In this document: positions 19,253-28,427 of the stretch, one piece after another
How the letters are laid out: each line of letters begins with the position of its first letter
Position numbering within the stretch: the stretch's first letter is position 1
Notes under the pieces: model-generated
What the model was told of the DNA's origin: nothing
What the model saw: the letters and a program-made list of their open reading frames with translations, nothing else
The model's database searches: none
Program-made: the position numbers and the translations under genes
NCBI RefSeq assembly: GCF_001905345.1
Contig: NZ_LFBV01000001.1
Coordinates: 1,065,321 to 1,129,320, forward strand
Direction of reading: 5' to 3'
Source of the DNA: Streptomyces uncialis
GTDB taxonomy: Bacteria; Actinomycetota; Actinomycetes; Streptomycetales; Streptomycetaceae
Length of the DNA: 64,000 bases

Positions 19253-19483
19253 GGTCGGGGGGACGGGAACAAGCCACTGTGATGCTGATCGCGGGGGCCC
19301 TTGGGGAGGGGGCGTGAAGGGGGCGTAACAGAGCTATCACAAGGGCGTCCGGCCTTGGGCACAGCACTCGGGCGCCCCGTAACCCCCTTGCCCCGTGGTG
19401 ATAGAAAGGGCGACCGAGACCAGTTCGCGTACGCACCTTCCCGTACCCCGGGCGCCGAGAATCAGTGAAGAGGGGGAGCGCTG
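19253..19483 (+). promoter_or_regulatory. Upstream region of the beta-propeller gene pair
   Basis: About 230 bp between the repeat block and the start codon. It contains a 7-bp inverted repeat, CTATCAC at 19334-19340 and GTGATAG at 19398-19404, 57 bp apart, which could be a regulator site. No convincing promoter hexamer pair was found. The RBS GAAGAGGGGGAG precedes ATG 19484. Confidence 0.3.
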
Positions 19484-21385
19484 ATGAGTCAGCCGCCCGA
19501 TGACCGTACGCCCCGCGACGGGGACGGAGCACCGCAGGATTCCGGCCAGCCGGCCCACCCCCCGGGTCCGCCGTCCGGTGACGCCGACCCTTACGCGCAG
19601 TCCGGTCCGTACACCGCCCCGCAGTCCGGCCCGTACGCCCCGCAGGCGGGACCGTACGGCCAGTCGCAGCCGGGACCGTACAGCGCCCCGCAGCAGCCCG
19701 GCCCGTACGGCCCGCCGCAGCCGGGGCCGTACGGTCAGCCGGGCCCGTACGCGGCCCAGCCCGGCCCCTATGCCCCGCAACAGCCGTACGGCCAGGCTCC
19801 GTACGGGCAGCAGCCCGGCCAGGCGCCCTACGGGCAGCAGCCTTACGGGCAGCAGGGGTTCGGGCAGCAGGGGTTCGGGCAGCAGGGGTATCCCGGGGGG
19901 CCGCAGGGGTCCGGCGGGGCGGGGTCCGGGGGCGGGCGGGGGCCGTTCAAGGGGAGGCCCGCGATGGTGATCGCCGCGGCCGTCGCGGTCGTGCTCGTCG
20001 TGGGCGCCACCGTCTTCGCCCTGAACCGTGACGGTCAGGACGACAAGAAGGAGCAGGCCACCAAGGACCCCGTCGCGAGCGCCACGGCCGACCCGAAGCC
20101 CAGCGCCGACGCGTCCCCCTCCGTCGACCAGGGCGACGGCAGCGGTGACGGCGACGCGGCCGAGGAGGACCTGAACGCGGACCGCAAGCCCGGTGAGTCC
20201 AAGGTCCTCTGGTACAAGCAGGCACCGAAGGTCCCCGGCTCCGGCGGGGACGCCCCGGAGATGTGGGTCACCGGCACCACGGTCGCCAAGGCCGCGTACA
20301 AGCAGGTACTCGGCTTCGACGCGAAGAGCGGCGCGCCCGCGTGGGACCCGGTGGAGCTGCCGCAGGCGGTCTGCGCGGCGACCCCGCAGCCGACGCCCGG
20401 CCTGAAGGTCGTCGTCGCCTATATGAGCGGGGTCAGCGACCGCGCCAAGTGCAACCAGCTCCAGCAGATCGACCTGGCCACCGGCAAGAAGGGCTGGACC
20501 AAGAAGATCCCCGACGGCGATCTCTTCGACAGCACCATCGGCCTCGAACTCCACCTCGTCGGCGACACCCTGGTGGTGGGCCGCTCGATGTCCGGTGTCG
20601 CCTACCAGGCGAACACCGGCAAGGAACTCTTCACCGCGGACAAGTACGGGACCAACTGCTACCCGTCCGGCTTCACCAGCGGCAGCAAACTGCTCACGGT
20701 CGCCTCCTGCGGCGCGGGCGGCGAGAACCAGCACGAGCAGCTCAGGGAACTCGACCCCGCCACCGGCAAGGTCCGCTGGACGAAGAAGTTCCCGAAGAAG
20801 TGGCGCATCAGCCGGGTCTACTCCCTCGACCCGGTCGTGCTCTACCTCACCAACGACGACAAGAAGCAGTGGAACATCAGCACCCTGAGGAACGGCTCCG
20901 GTGAGGTCCGTTCGCAGGTCGCCATGGAGGAGGCGCCCGAACCCGACTGCGGTCTGGTCCTCGGCGGCGAAGCCCTCCAGAGCTGTGAAGGGGTCGCCAC
21001 CGACGCCAACACCCTGTACCTGCCGTCCAAGGCGAAGAACGGCGTCAACGAACTCATCGCCGTCAACCTGAACACCGGCAAGGAGAAATGGCGCGCCAAG
21101 TCCACCGGCGCCCGCTCCGTGCTCCCGCTGCGGGTCGAGGACGGCAACGTCATCTCGTACGAGGAGCCCACGTACGACACGGGCGGTACCATCACCGCCA
21201 CCCCGGTCGGCGGCGGGACCCCGAAGAAGCTCCTCCAGAACCCGGCGGGCGCCGCGGCGCTGGAGAACACCTTCTTCGCCAAGGAGATGGCCTGGGCCGG
21301 TGGCCGTTTCTACCTCTCCAGCACCCGGCTGACGAACACGAAGGCCGACTCGGAGCAGAAGCTGATGATGGCCTTCGGTCCCTGA
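19484..21385 (+). CDS. Membrane-anchored PQQ-like beta-propeller protein, Pro/Gly/Gln-rich N terminus
   Basis: 633 aa. Residues ~1-150 are cytosolic low complexity (repeats like GPYGQPGPY, APYGQQP, QGFGQQG), ~160-180 a single membrane helix (AMVIAAAVAVVLVVGATVFA), ~185-235 an Asp/Ala-rich spacer and ~236-633 an extracellular domain with PQQ/BamB-like blades (TGKKGWTKKI, TGKVRWTKKF, TGKEKWRAKS). Several Cys in the outer domain could form disulfides. Function unknown; the topology suggests a surface sensor or scaffold. The 705-aa paralogue follows 129 bp downstream, probably the same transcript. ATG chosen for its RBS. Confidence 0.8.
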   Translation: MSQPPDDRTPRDGDGAPQDSGQPAHPPGPPSGDADPYAQSGPYTAPQSGPYAPQAGPYGQSQPGPYSAPQQPGPYGPPQPGPYGQPGPYAAQPGPYAPQQPYGQAPYGQQPGQAPYGQQPYGQQGFGQQGFGQQGYPGGPQGSGGAGSGGGRGPFKGRPAMVIAAAVAVVLVVGATVFALNRDGQDDKKEQATKDPVASATADPKPSADASPSVDQGDGSGDGDAAEEDLNADRKPGESKVLWYKQAPKVPGSGGDAPEMWVTGTTVAKAAYKQVLGFDAKSGAPAWDPVELPQAVCAATPQPTPGLKVVVAYMSGVSDRAKCNQLQQIDLATGKKGWTKKIPDGDLFDSTIGLELHLVGDTLVVGRSMSGVAYQANTGKELFTADKYGTNCYPSGFTSGSKLLTVASCGAGGENQHEQLRELDPATGKVRWTKKFPKKWRISRVYSLDPVVLYLTNDDKKQWNISTLRNGSGEVRSQVAMEEAPEPDCGLVLGGEALQSCEGVATDANTLYLPSKAKNGVNELIAVNLNTGKEKWRAKSTGARSVLPLRVEDGNVISYEEPTYDTGGTITATPVGGGTPKKLLQNPAGAAALENTFFAKEMAWAGGRFYLSSTRLTNTKADSEQKLMMAFGP

Positions 21386-21514
21386 CGACCCCGGTCCCAG
21401 GCCGACGTCCGTCCGCCGTCCCCGTCCGTCCCGGACCCGGGCCCTTGTCCAGGTGCCCGGGTCCCCCGTGGCCCCACGCCGGGCTCCGAACCGTTTCCCC
21501 GAGGTAGACACGCC

Positions 21515-23632
21515 ATGAGCCAGCCGCCCCAGCCCCCCGAGCCGCCCGCCGGCGAGCCCCCGTCGGACCGGGTCCCCGCCGACCAGGTCCCGCCCCAGGG
21601 TCCGCCCCCGGCACCCGCGGGCCCGCCGCCCGCCCAGCCGCCCGTCGGCTTCGGCAAGCAGCAGGACCCGCCGGGCGCCCAGCCCGGTGGTTTCGGTGCC
21701 CCGCAGGACCCGCCGCCCGGTGGTTTCGGTGCCCCGCAGGACCCGCCCCCCGGCGGCTTCGGTGCCCCGCAGACGCCCCCGCCGGGCGGTTACGGCGCCC
21801 CGCAGACGCCGACACCCGGTTACGGCGCCCCGCAGGGTCCGCCGCCCGGGTACGGCACGCCCCACGCGGCGCCGCCCGCCGGTGGTTACGGGGCCCCGCC
21901 CCAGCAGTCCGCCCCGGGGTACGGCTACCCCGGCGGCCCGCCCGGACAGCCGCCGCAGGCCCAGCCCCCGGGGTACGGCTATCCCGGCGCCCCGGGCCAG
22001 CAGTCCGCGCCCGGGTACGGCTACCCCGGTCCGCAGGGCCAGCAGCCCGGCGGCTACCCCGGCCAGCAGCAGCCGTACGCCCAGTACTCCGTCCCGACCG
22101 TCGCGATGCCTCCGCAGCAGCCCGGCGGCGGTCCGTCCCGCTCGCGCAACCCGATCGCGCTGATCATCGGCGCGGCGGTCCTCGTCATCGCGCTGATCGT
22201 CGGCGGCGGGATCGTCTACTCGTCCATGGGCAAGGACGACGACAGCAAGAACAGCTCCGCCGACGGCGGCAAGGACGGCAAGGACACCAAGGAGAAGGGC
22301 GGCGAGGGCACCGCGGGCGGGAACGACACCGGCGGCACGTCCGGCGGCGTCGCTCCCGAGGCCACCACGCCCCAGGAGAAGGCGCCCGCCAACACCAAGG
22401 CGAAGCCGCTGTTCCAGGTGCCCTCACCGGTCATCAAGGACGACAACACCACCCAGGTCGCCGGTTCCTGGCTGACCGACAAGGTGTACGCCAAGGCCGG
22501 GATCGGTGTGGTCGGCGGGTACGACCCGGCGACCGGCGCGGAGCTGTGGACGGCCAAGCTGACCGGCCCGGTGTGCGCGGCCTCGCGGCACGTCACCGCC
22601 GACAACCGGACCGCGCTGATCGCCCAGCCCGCGACGCCCACCAAGGCCAAGCCGTACCAGGGCTGCACCCAGGTCTCCATGCTCGACCTGACCACCGGCA
22701 AGCTGCTGTGGACCAAGACCGCGAAGTCCGGTGACCGGCTCGTCTCCTTCGACGAGGTCACCATCGGCGGCGGTACCGTCGCCGCGGGCGGTACGGCGGG
22801 CGGCGCGGCCTGGAGCGCCGCCGACGGCTCGTCCCTGTGGGAGCCGAAGCTGGGGGAGCCCTGCTACGACTCCGGCTACGCGGGCGGCAGCGCGCTGGTC
22901 GCGGTCCGCCGCTGCGGCGACCTCGACAACCGGCGCCTGGAGATCCAGAACCTCGACCCGAAGACCGGCAAGCCGCTGTCCACGTACAAGATGGCGACCG
23001 GTGTGGACTACGCGAGCGTCGTCTCCACCACACCGCTGGTCGTCGCCGCCGACATCGGTGACTCCGCCGGGGACGGCAGCGGGATCTCCGACTTCTTCGC
23101 GATCGACGAGAAGACCGGCAAGCTGCGCTCCAAGTTCACCGCCGAGGGCGACAAGTACGCGGCGAGGTGCGACGCGACGCGGGTCGAGCAGTGCAAGCTT
23201 CTCGCCGTCGGGGGCGACCGGCTGTATCTGCCGACCGAGGAGCACCCGGGCACCGCGGAGTTCAGCGACACCAACGAGATCGTCGCGTTCGACCTCGCCA
23301 CCGGCAAGCTGGTGGGCGCCCGCGCCGACGCGGGCGACGGCTACACCATCAGCCCGATCCGGATGGACGGCACCAACGTCATCGCCTACAAGCGTCCGCC
23401 GTACGACAAGGGCGGTCAGGTCGTCAGCCTGGACGGCGCCACCCTGAAGGCGACGGTCCTGCTGGAGACCCCGTCGACGGAGTCCACCCGGGACATGGAG
23501 ACCGCCTTCATGCCGGAGTACTCGGAGTACGACTACGGCGACGGCCGGCTCTTCATGAGCGAGATCTACGCGTCCAAGGCACTGAGCGACGGCGACAAGG
23601 AGTATCTGGCGGTCGCCTTCGGCACCGGCTGA
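21515..23632 (+). CDS. Membrane-anchored PQQ-like beta-propeller protein (paralogue)
   Basis: 705 aa, same architecture as the gene before it: Pro/Gly-rich cytosolic tract (~1-205) with repeats PPPGGFGAPQD and APGYGYPG, membrane helix ~214-238 (IALIIGAAVLVIALIVGGG), acidic/Lys spacer, then an outer beta-propeller with blades such as TGAELWTAKL, TGKLLWTKTA and TGKPLSTYKM. Both proteins end in a related motif (FMSEIYASKALSDGDKEYLAVAFG versus the end of the first). Function unknown. A hairpin (23790-23811) lies in the 420 bp before the next gene. Confidence 0.8.
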   Translation: MSQPPQPPEPPAGEPPSDRVPADQVPPQGPPPAPAGPPPAQPPVGFGKQQDPPGAQPGGFGAPQDPPPGGFGAPQDPPPGGFGAPQTPPPGGYGAPQTPTPGYGAPQGPPPGYGTPHAAPPAGGYGAPPQQSAPGYGYPGGPPGQPPQAQPPGYGYPGAPGQQSAPGYGYPGPQGQQPGGYPGQQQPYAQYSVPTVAMPPQQPGGGPSRSRNPIALIIGAAVLVIALIVGGGIVYSSMGKDDDSKNSSADGGKDGKDTKEKGGEGTAGGNDTGGTSGGVAPEATTPQEKAPANTKAKPLFQVPSPVIKDDNTTQVAGSWLTDKVYAKAGIGVVGGYDPATGAELWTAKLTGPVCAASRHVTADNRTALIAQPATPTKAKPYQGCTQVSMLDLTTGKLLWTKTAKSGDRLVSFDEVTIGGGTVAAGGTAGGAAWSAADGSSLWEPKLGEPCYDSGYAGGSALVAVRRCGDLDNRRLEIQNLDPKTGKPLSTYKMATGVDYASVVSTTPLVVAADIGDSAGDGSGISDFFAIDEKTGKLRSKFTAEGDKYAARCDATRVEQCKLLAVGGDRLYLPTEEHPGTAEFSDTNEIVAFDLATGKLVGARADAGDGYTISPIRMDGTNVIAYKRPPYDKGGQVVSLDGATLKATVLLETPSTESTRDMETAFMPEYSEYDYGDGRLFMSEIYASKALSDGDKEYLAVAFGTG

Positions 23633-24053
23633 CCGGCACCCGCCGGCAGGCCCGCGTCCGCCGCGCCCCCGCCCCCTCACCGGCACCGTCCTCCGGGCTC
23701 CTTCCTCCGGTTGTACGGTCCCGTGCCGGGGACGGGGGCGCCGCCGTGTTCCCGCGCGGCGCGGGGGAGCGGCTCATCAGCGCGGGCGGGGGGCGCGTGG
23801 AAGCGCGCCCCGGCGGCCGGTGTGGGCAGGAGCGTTGCGGCGCGCCCCGGGGGATTCCCGGTCGTCGCACACTTTCCGGGCGTGACGCGTACGGATACGC
23901 CCCATCGGTCGGAAAGGTCGACGATTTCGGTATTCCGGTTGGCTTCTCTTCCGTAAGGGCAGCGGCCCGTCGAACAAGCGTGTAACTTCCGGGGGACGAG
24001 GGCAGGGCGTCCGGGTCTGTGGGGGGCCGGGCGGGAAAGTGGGGGGTGACACT
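23633..24053. other. Gene-free stretch before the response regulator
   Basis: About 420 bp. Holds an inverted repeat GGGGCGCG-TGGAAG-CGCGCCCC (23790-23811) that may end the beta-propeller transcript, and an AT-richer part (about 23920-24000) that would suit the promoter of the following regulator. No gene or known motif recognised. Confidence 0.4.
23790..23811 (+). terminator. Possible terminator hairpin after the beta-propeller genes
   Basis: Perfect 8-bp stem with a 6-base loop, 157 bp after the stop codon; no T tract, as often in Streptomyces. Confidence 0.4.
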
Positions 24054-24743
24054 ATGGGTGTGCGGCTCATGGTGGTCGACGATCACAGGTTGCTGGCCGA
24101 GGCATTGGCCTCGGCCCTGAAATTGCGCGGGCACAGAGTGCTCGCGGCGGCGGCTCCGGCCGCGGGCGCCGCGGAGTTGGTGATCACACGCGCGCCCGAA
24201 GTCTGTCTGCTGGGTACGGCGACACCGGCGGAGCCGGGCGCGTTCGACCCGGTGGTACGGATCAAACGGGACCGTCCGCAGGTCGCGGTCGTGGTGCTCG
24301 GTCCGGTGCCGTCACCGCGGGGGATCGCCGCGGCGTTCGCCGCGGGGGCCTCCGGGTACGTACGGCACGACGAGCGGATCGAAGGAGTGGAGCGGGCCAT
24401 CATGAAGGCCCGCGCGGGGGAGGCGGCGGTCGCCCCGCAACTGCTCCAGGGGGCGTTCGGGGAGTTGCTGAACCCCGCCGCCCAGCCCGACGACGAGGGG
24501 CAGCGGCTGTTGCAGATGCTGACGCCCCGTGAGGTCGAGGTACTGGTGCGGGTCGCGGACGGGGAGGACACGCGGCTGATCGCCGCGGGGATGGGTATCG
24601 CGCCCTCCACGGCGCGTACGCATGTGCAGCGGGTGCTGATGAAGCTGGGGGTGGGGTCGCGGCTGGAGGCTGCCGCGTTGGCCGCGCGTACGGGGCTGCT
24701 GGACCGGGCGGGGCCCGTTCCGCCGTCGCCCCTGCCGTCCTGA
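24054..24743 (+). CDS. Orphan NarL/LuxR-type response regulator with degenerate receiver
   Basis: 229-aa DNA-binding protein. Receiver (~1-120) begins MGVRLMVVDDHRLLAEALAS and keeps the acidic pair, but the phospho-acceptor position reads EVCLLGTATP (no Asp), the Thr/Ser strand reads VVVLGPVP and the usual Lys reads GYVRHDE. So all three phosphorylation residues are replaced, and activity is probably not phosphorylation-driven. The output domain is intact LuxR HTH (LTPREVEVLVRVADG ... IAPSTARTHVQRVLMKLGV). No histidine kinase is adjacent. ATG 24054 follows GGGGGGTG; the earlier GTG lacks an RBS. Confidence 0.9.
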   Translation: MGVRLMVVDDHRLLAEALASALKLRGHRVLAAAAPAAGAAELVITRAPEVCLLGTATPAEPGAFDPVVRIKRDRPQVAVVVLGPVPSPRGIAAAFAAGASGYVRHDERIEGVERAIMKARAGEAAVAPQLLQGAFGELLNPAAQPDDEGQRLLQMLTPREVEVLVRVADGEDTRLIAAGMGIAPSTARTHVQRVLMKLGVGSRLEAAALAARTGLLDRAGPVPPSPLPS

Positions 24744-24768
24744 GGCCGCGCCCCTCGCCGGGCCTTTA

Positions 24769-24800
24769 GCGCCGCACCGGATTCCTTGCCGGTGCGGCGC
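24769..24800 (+). terminator. Intrinsic-type terminator after the response regulator
   Basis: GCGCCGCACCGG, loop ATTCCTTG, CCGGTGCGGCGC, followed by TGTTGTG. Perfect 12-bp stem 26 bp after the stop codon. Confidence 0.75.
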
Positions 24801-24804
24801 TGTT

Positions 24805-25070
24805 GTGCGTTTCGCCTTCGCTTGCGCTTCTGGGTATGTCCGGGTGGGCGTACTTGTTCCTGTGCGGGGCGTTCGTGGGTGCGCAGTTCCCCGCGCCCCT
24901 GGTGGTGCCCTCTGACCGTCGTTGGTCGGCTGTGGGCGGCCCGGGCGTCCGTGGGGCTGTCCGGGTGGGCGGGCTTGTTCCTGTGCCGTCGCTCGGTGGG
25001 TGCGCGGTTCCCCGCGTCCCTGGGGGGTGCCCCGGTCCGTTGCTGGTCGGCTGGGTTGGGGCCGGGGTCC
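24805..25070. repeat. Interspersed repeat block F (degenerate, no core)
   Basis: Between the terminator and the gal promoter. CGCCTTCGCTTGCGC at about 24812, then diverged modules (GCGCAGTTCCCCGCGCCCC near 24882, GCGCGGTTCCCCGCG near 25003). No core and no inverted copy, so a decayed or truncated member. Confidence 0.65.
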
Positions 25071-25071
25071 A

Positions 25072-25121
25072 TTGACGGTGGGGGCGGGCTATGGTTTGTT
25101 GTGTTCGATTCTGTTGGAATC
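25072..25121 (+). promoter_or_regulatory. Putative gal operon promoter and operator
   Basis: TTGACG at 25072-25077 and TTTGTT at 25095-25100 with a 17-bp spacer, then two tandem 10-mers, TGTTCGATTC and TGTTGGAATC (25102-25121), over the expected start point, 48 bp before galT. A direct-repeat operator is plausible because gal promoters of Streptomyces are sugar-regulated; the assignment is inference. Confidence 0.45.
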
Positions 25122-25168
25122 CTGGAGGTCTTGCGGGAACCGCCCCGTATCTGACGAGGAGCCCCGGA

Positions 25169-26212
25169 GTGAAGAAGACGTCGACCCGGCTGGCCGACGG
25201 CCGCGAGCTCATCTACTACGACATCCGCGACGACACGGTCCGCACCGCGGCCGACCCCCGCCCCCTGCCGCCCGTCGCCACCACCTCGGAGATCCGCCAC
25301 GACCGCCTGCTCGGCGACGACGTGGCCATCGCCTCGCACCGGCAGGCCCGTACCTATCTGCCCCCGGCTGACGAGTGCCCCCTGTGCCCCTCCCGGGACG
25401 GCCGGCACACCGAGATCCCCGACTCCTCGTACGACGTCGCCGTGTTCGAGAACCGGTTCCCGTCCCTCGCGGGCGGCTCCGGCCGCTGCGAGGTCGTCTG
25501 CTTCACCGCCGACCACGACACGTCGTTCGCCGACCTCACCGAGGAGCACACCGCCCTCGTCCTCGACGCCTGGACCGACCGGACCGCGGAACTGTCCCAT
25601 CTGCCGTCCGTGGAACAGGTCTACTGCTTCGAGAACCGGGGGGTGGAGATCGGCGTGACCCTCGGCCACCCCCACGGCCAGATCTACGCGTTCCCCTTCA
25701 CCACCCCGCGCACCACACGGATGCTCGACTCCGTCGCCCGGCACCACACGGCCACCGGCCGCAACCTCTTCGACGACGTCCTCGCCGACGAGCTCGGCGA
25801 CGGCACGCGGACCGTCCTGGAGACCGACGACTGGGCCGCGTTCGTCCCCTACGCCGCCCACTGGCCGTACGAGGTGCACCTCTACCCCAAGCGCCGCGTA
25901 CCCGATCTGCTCGCCCTCGACGACGCCGCGCGGGCCGGGTTCCCGGCCGTGTACCTGGAACTGCTGCGCCGCTTCGACCGGATCTTCGGCCCCGGCGCGC
26001 CCCCCACCCCGTACATCTCCGCCTGGCACCAGGCGCCGTTCACCCGGCCCGCCGAACGCGCCGGGTTCGGGCTGCATCTGGAACTCTTCACCGTCCGGCG
26101 GACCCCCGGCAAGCTGAAGTTCCTCGCGGGTTCGGAATCCGGTATGAGCGTGTTCATCAACGACGTGCCGCCGGAGGACGCGGCGCGCAGACTGCGGGAG
26201 GTGGCGAGTTGA
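25169..26212 (+). CDS. galT: Galactose-1-phosphate uridylyltransferase
   Basis: Leloir pathway enzyme exchanging UMP between UDP-glucose and galactose-1-phosphate. 347 aa. Seen: zinc-type Cys pair ECPLCPSR (~70), NRFPSL, and the active-site GHPHGQIYAF with the nucleophilic His (~171), plus AAHWPYEVHLYPKR. GTG start at 25169 after GAGGAG; longer frames begin in promoter DNA. The stop overlaps the galE start (TTGA), giving the coupled order galT-galE-galK. Confidence 0.96.
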   Translation: MKKTSTRLADGRELIYYDIRDDTVRTAADPRPLPPVATTSEIRHDRLLGDDVAIASHRQARTYLPPADECPLCPSRDGRHTEIPDSSYDVAVFENRFPSLAGGSGRCEVVCFTADHDTSFADLTEEHTALVLDAWTDRTAELSHLPSVEQVYCFENRGVEIGVTLGHPHGQIYAFPFTTPRTTRMLDSVARHHTATGRNLFDDVLADELGDGTRTVLETDDWAAFVPYAAHWPYEVHLYPKRRVPDLLALDDAARAGFPAVYLELLRRFDRIFGPGAPPTPYISAWHQAPFTRPAERAGFGLHLELFTVRRTPGKLKFLAGSESGMSVFINDVPPEDAARRLREVAS

Positions 26213-27189
26213 CCAGCGGTACGTACCTGGTCACCGGGGGCGCCGGATACGTCGGCGGGGTCGTCGCGGCGCATCTGCTGGCGGCGGGCCACGCGGTGAC
26301 CGTCCTCGACGACCTGTCGACGGGCTTCCGGGAGGGCGTCCCGCGCGGCGCCCGGTTCATCGAGGGCCGGGTCCAGGACGCGGCCCGCCACCTCGGCGGC
26401 GGTTACGACGCCGTACTGCACTTCGCCGCGTCCTCACAGGTCGCCGAGTCCGTCGCACGGCCCGAGAAGTACTGGGACAACAACGTCGGCGGCACGATGG
26501 CGCTGCTCGCCGCGATGCGCGGCGCGGGGGTGCGCAAGCTCGTCTTCTCCTCCACCGCCGCCACCTACGGCGAACCGTCGCGCACCCCCGTCCGGGAGAC
26601 CGACCCGACGGCGCCCACCAGCCCGTACGGCGCGTCGAAGCTCGCCGTCGACCATATGATCGGCGGCGAGGCGGCGGCCCACGGCCTCGCGGCGGTGTCC
26701 CTGCGGTACTTCAACGTCGCGGGCGCCCACCGTGCGCCTGACGGCACCCTGTACGGGGAGCGGCACGACCCCGAGTCGCATCTGATCCCGCTCGTCCTCC
26801 AGGCAGCCCTCGGCCGGCGGGACGCCGTCCAGGTGTACGGCGACGACTACCCCACCCCCGACGGCACCTGCGTACGCGACTACATCCATGTCGCGGACCT
26901 CGCCGCCGCCCATCTCCTCGCGCTGACCGCCGCCGCCCCCGGCGAGCATCTGATCTGCAACCTCGGCAACGGCAACGGCTTCTCCGTGCGGGAGGTCGTC
27001 GCCGCGGTCCGCGAGGTCACCGGTCTGCCCGTGCCCGAGAGCCCCGCTCCCCGCCGCCCCGGGGACCCCGCCGTCCTCGTCGCCTCCGCCGCCACCGCCC
27101 GTGACCGGCTCGGCTGGCGGCCCGCCCGCGCCGCCCTCACCGACATCGTCGCGGACGCCTGGGCGTTCGCCCGCCGGGACGGCGCGTGA
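26209..27189 (+). CDS. galE: UDP-glucose 4-epimerase
   Basis: Extended SDR enzyme interconverting UDP-galactose and UDP-glucose. 326 aa. NAD loop TGGAGYVGG (~9-17), DDLSTG, catalytic Ser/Thr strand SSTAATYGEP (~122), YxxxK in YGASKLAVD (~147), SLRYFNVAGA, and VRDYIHVADLA. The start is TTG at 26209, overlapping the galT stop by 4 bp with GGGAGG upstream; no ATG or GTG in frame fits. The unusual start plus overlap implies translational coupling. Its stop overlaps the galK GTG. Confidence 0.95.
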   Translation: MTSGTYLVTGGAGYVGGVVAAHLLAAGHAVTVLDDLSTGFREGVPRGARFIEGRVQDAARHLGGGYDAVLHFAASSQVAESVARPEKYWDNNVGGTMALLAAMRGAGVRKLVFSSTAATYGEPSRTPVRETDPTAPTSPYGASKLAVDHMIGGEAAAHGLAAVSLRYFNVAGAHRAPDGTLYGERHDPESHLIPLVLQAALGRRDAVQVYGDDYPTPDGTCVRDYIHVADLAAAHLLALTAAAPGEHLICNLGNGNGFSVREVVAAVREVTGLPVPESPAPRRPGDPAVLVASAATARDRLGWRPARAALTDIVADAWAFARRDGA

Positions 27190-28427
27190 ACGCCCCCGCG
27201 AGCCGTACGGGAGGACCCCGCCCCCTGGAACCGGAGCCCACGGACCTGGACGGTGCCGCGCGGACCGTGGCCCGGGACTTCACCGCGCTGTACGGGGCCC
27301 CGCCCGAAGGGGTGTGGGCGGCGCCCGGCCGGGTCAACCTCATCGGTGAGTACACCGACTTCAACGAGGGCTTCGTGATGCCGCTCGCCCTGCCGCACAC
27401 CGTCGTCGCCGCGGTGCGCAGGCGCACCGACGGCGTACTGCGGCTGCACTCGGCGGACATCCCCGGCCCGGTGGCCGAACTGGACGCCACCGCGCTGGAA
27501 CCCCGCTCCGGCGGCGGCTGGGCCGCCTACCCGGCGGGCGTCCTGTGGGCCCTGGCCCGCGCCGGGCACACCGCCGTCCTCGGCGGCGCCGACCTCCATC
27601 TCGCCTCGACCGTCCCCACCGGCGCCGGACTCTCGTCCTCCGCCGCCCTGGAGGTCGTCACCGCCGTCGCCCTGGACGAACTCCACGGCCTCGGGCTCGA
27701 CCGCCCCGCGCTCGCCCGCTGCGCCCAGCGCGCCGAGAACGACTTCGTCGGCGTGCCCTGCGGGATCATGGACCAGATGGCGTCGGCGGTTTGCGTCCCC
27801 GGCCACGCCCTCCACCTCGACTGCCGCGACCTGACCGTCCGGCAGATCCCCTTCGACCTCACCGCCCACGGCCTCACCCTGCTCGTCGTCGACACCCGGG
27901 TCCAGCACGCCCTCGGCGACGGGGCGTACGCCGAACGGCGCGCGGGGTGCGAGGAGGGCGCGCGCCAGCTCGGCGTGCCCCATCTGCGCGACCTTCCGTA
28001 CCACGCGCTCCCGCACGCTCTCGCGCGCCTCGACGACGAGCGCCTGCGCCGCTATGTACGGCATGTGGTGTCCGACGACCACCGGGTCGCACGGGTCGTC
28101 GCCCTGCTGGCCTCCGGTACCCACGGGGACCTCCGCGCGATCGGCCCCGTCCTCACCGAAGGGCACGCGTCCCTGCGGGACGACCTGCGCATCTCCTGCC
28201 CGGAACTGGACCTCGTCGTCAGCGCGGCCACCGCGGCGGGCGCGCTCGGGGCGCGGATGACCGGCGGCGGCTTCGGCGGCTCCGCCGTCGTCCTGACGCA
28301 GGCCGCGGACGCGGAGCGGATCGCCGCGGCGGTGCACGACGCCTTCGCCGACGCCGCGTTCACGGCGCCCCGGGTGTTCGGGGCGCGGCCGTCGGCCGGT
28401 GCCCGGCGCCTCAGACCAGCGTCTTGA
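27186..28427 (+). CDS. galK: Galactokinase
   Basis: GHMP kinase that makes galactose-1-phosphate from galactose and ATP. 413 aa. Galactokinase signature GRVNLIGEYTDFNEGFVMP (~48-66), ATP-loop PTGAGLSSSAALEV (~140-153), and MTGGGFGGSAV (~358) of GHMP motif 3. GTG start overlaps the galE stop (GTGA). An N-terminal extension of ~20 residues precedes the fold. Last gene of the gal operon; its 3' end overlaps by 17 bp the 3' end of the convergent acetyltransferase gene. Confidence 0.96.
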   Translation: MNAPASRTGGPRPLEPEPTDLDGAARTVARDFTALYGAPPEGVWAAPGRVNLIGEYTDFNEGFVMPLALPHTVVAAVRRRTDGVLRLHSADIPGPVAELDATALEPRSGGGWAAYPAGVLWALARAGHTAVLGGADLHLASTVPTGAGLSSSAALEVVTAVALDELHGLGLDRPALARCAQRAENDFVGVPCGIMDQMASAVCVPGHALHLDCRDLTVRQIPFDLTAHGLTLLVVDTRVQHALGDGAYAERRAGCEEGARQLGVPHLRDLPYHALPHALARLDDERLRRYVRHVVSDDHRVARVVALLASGTHGDLRAIGPVLTEGHASLRDDLRISCPELDLVVSAATAAGALGARMTGGGFGGSAVVLTQAADAERIAAAVHDAFADAAFTAPRVFGARPSAGARRLRPAS

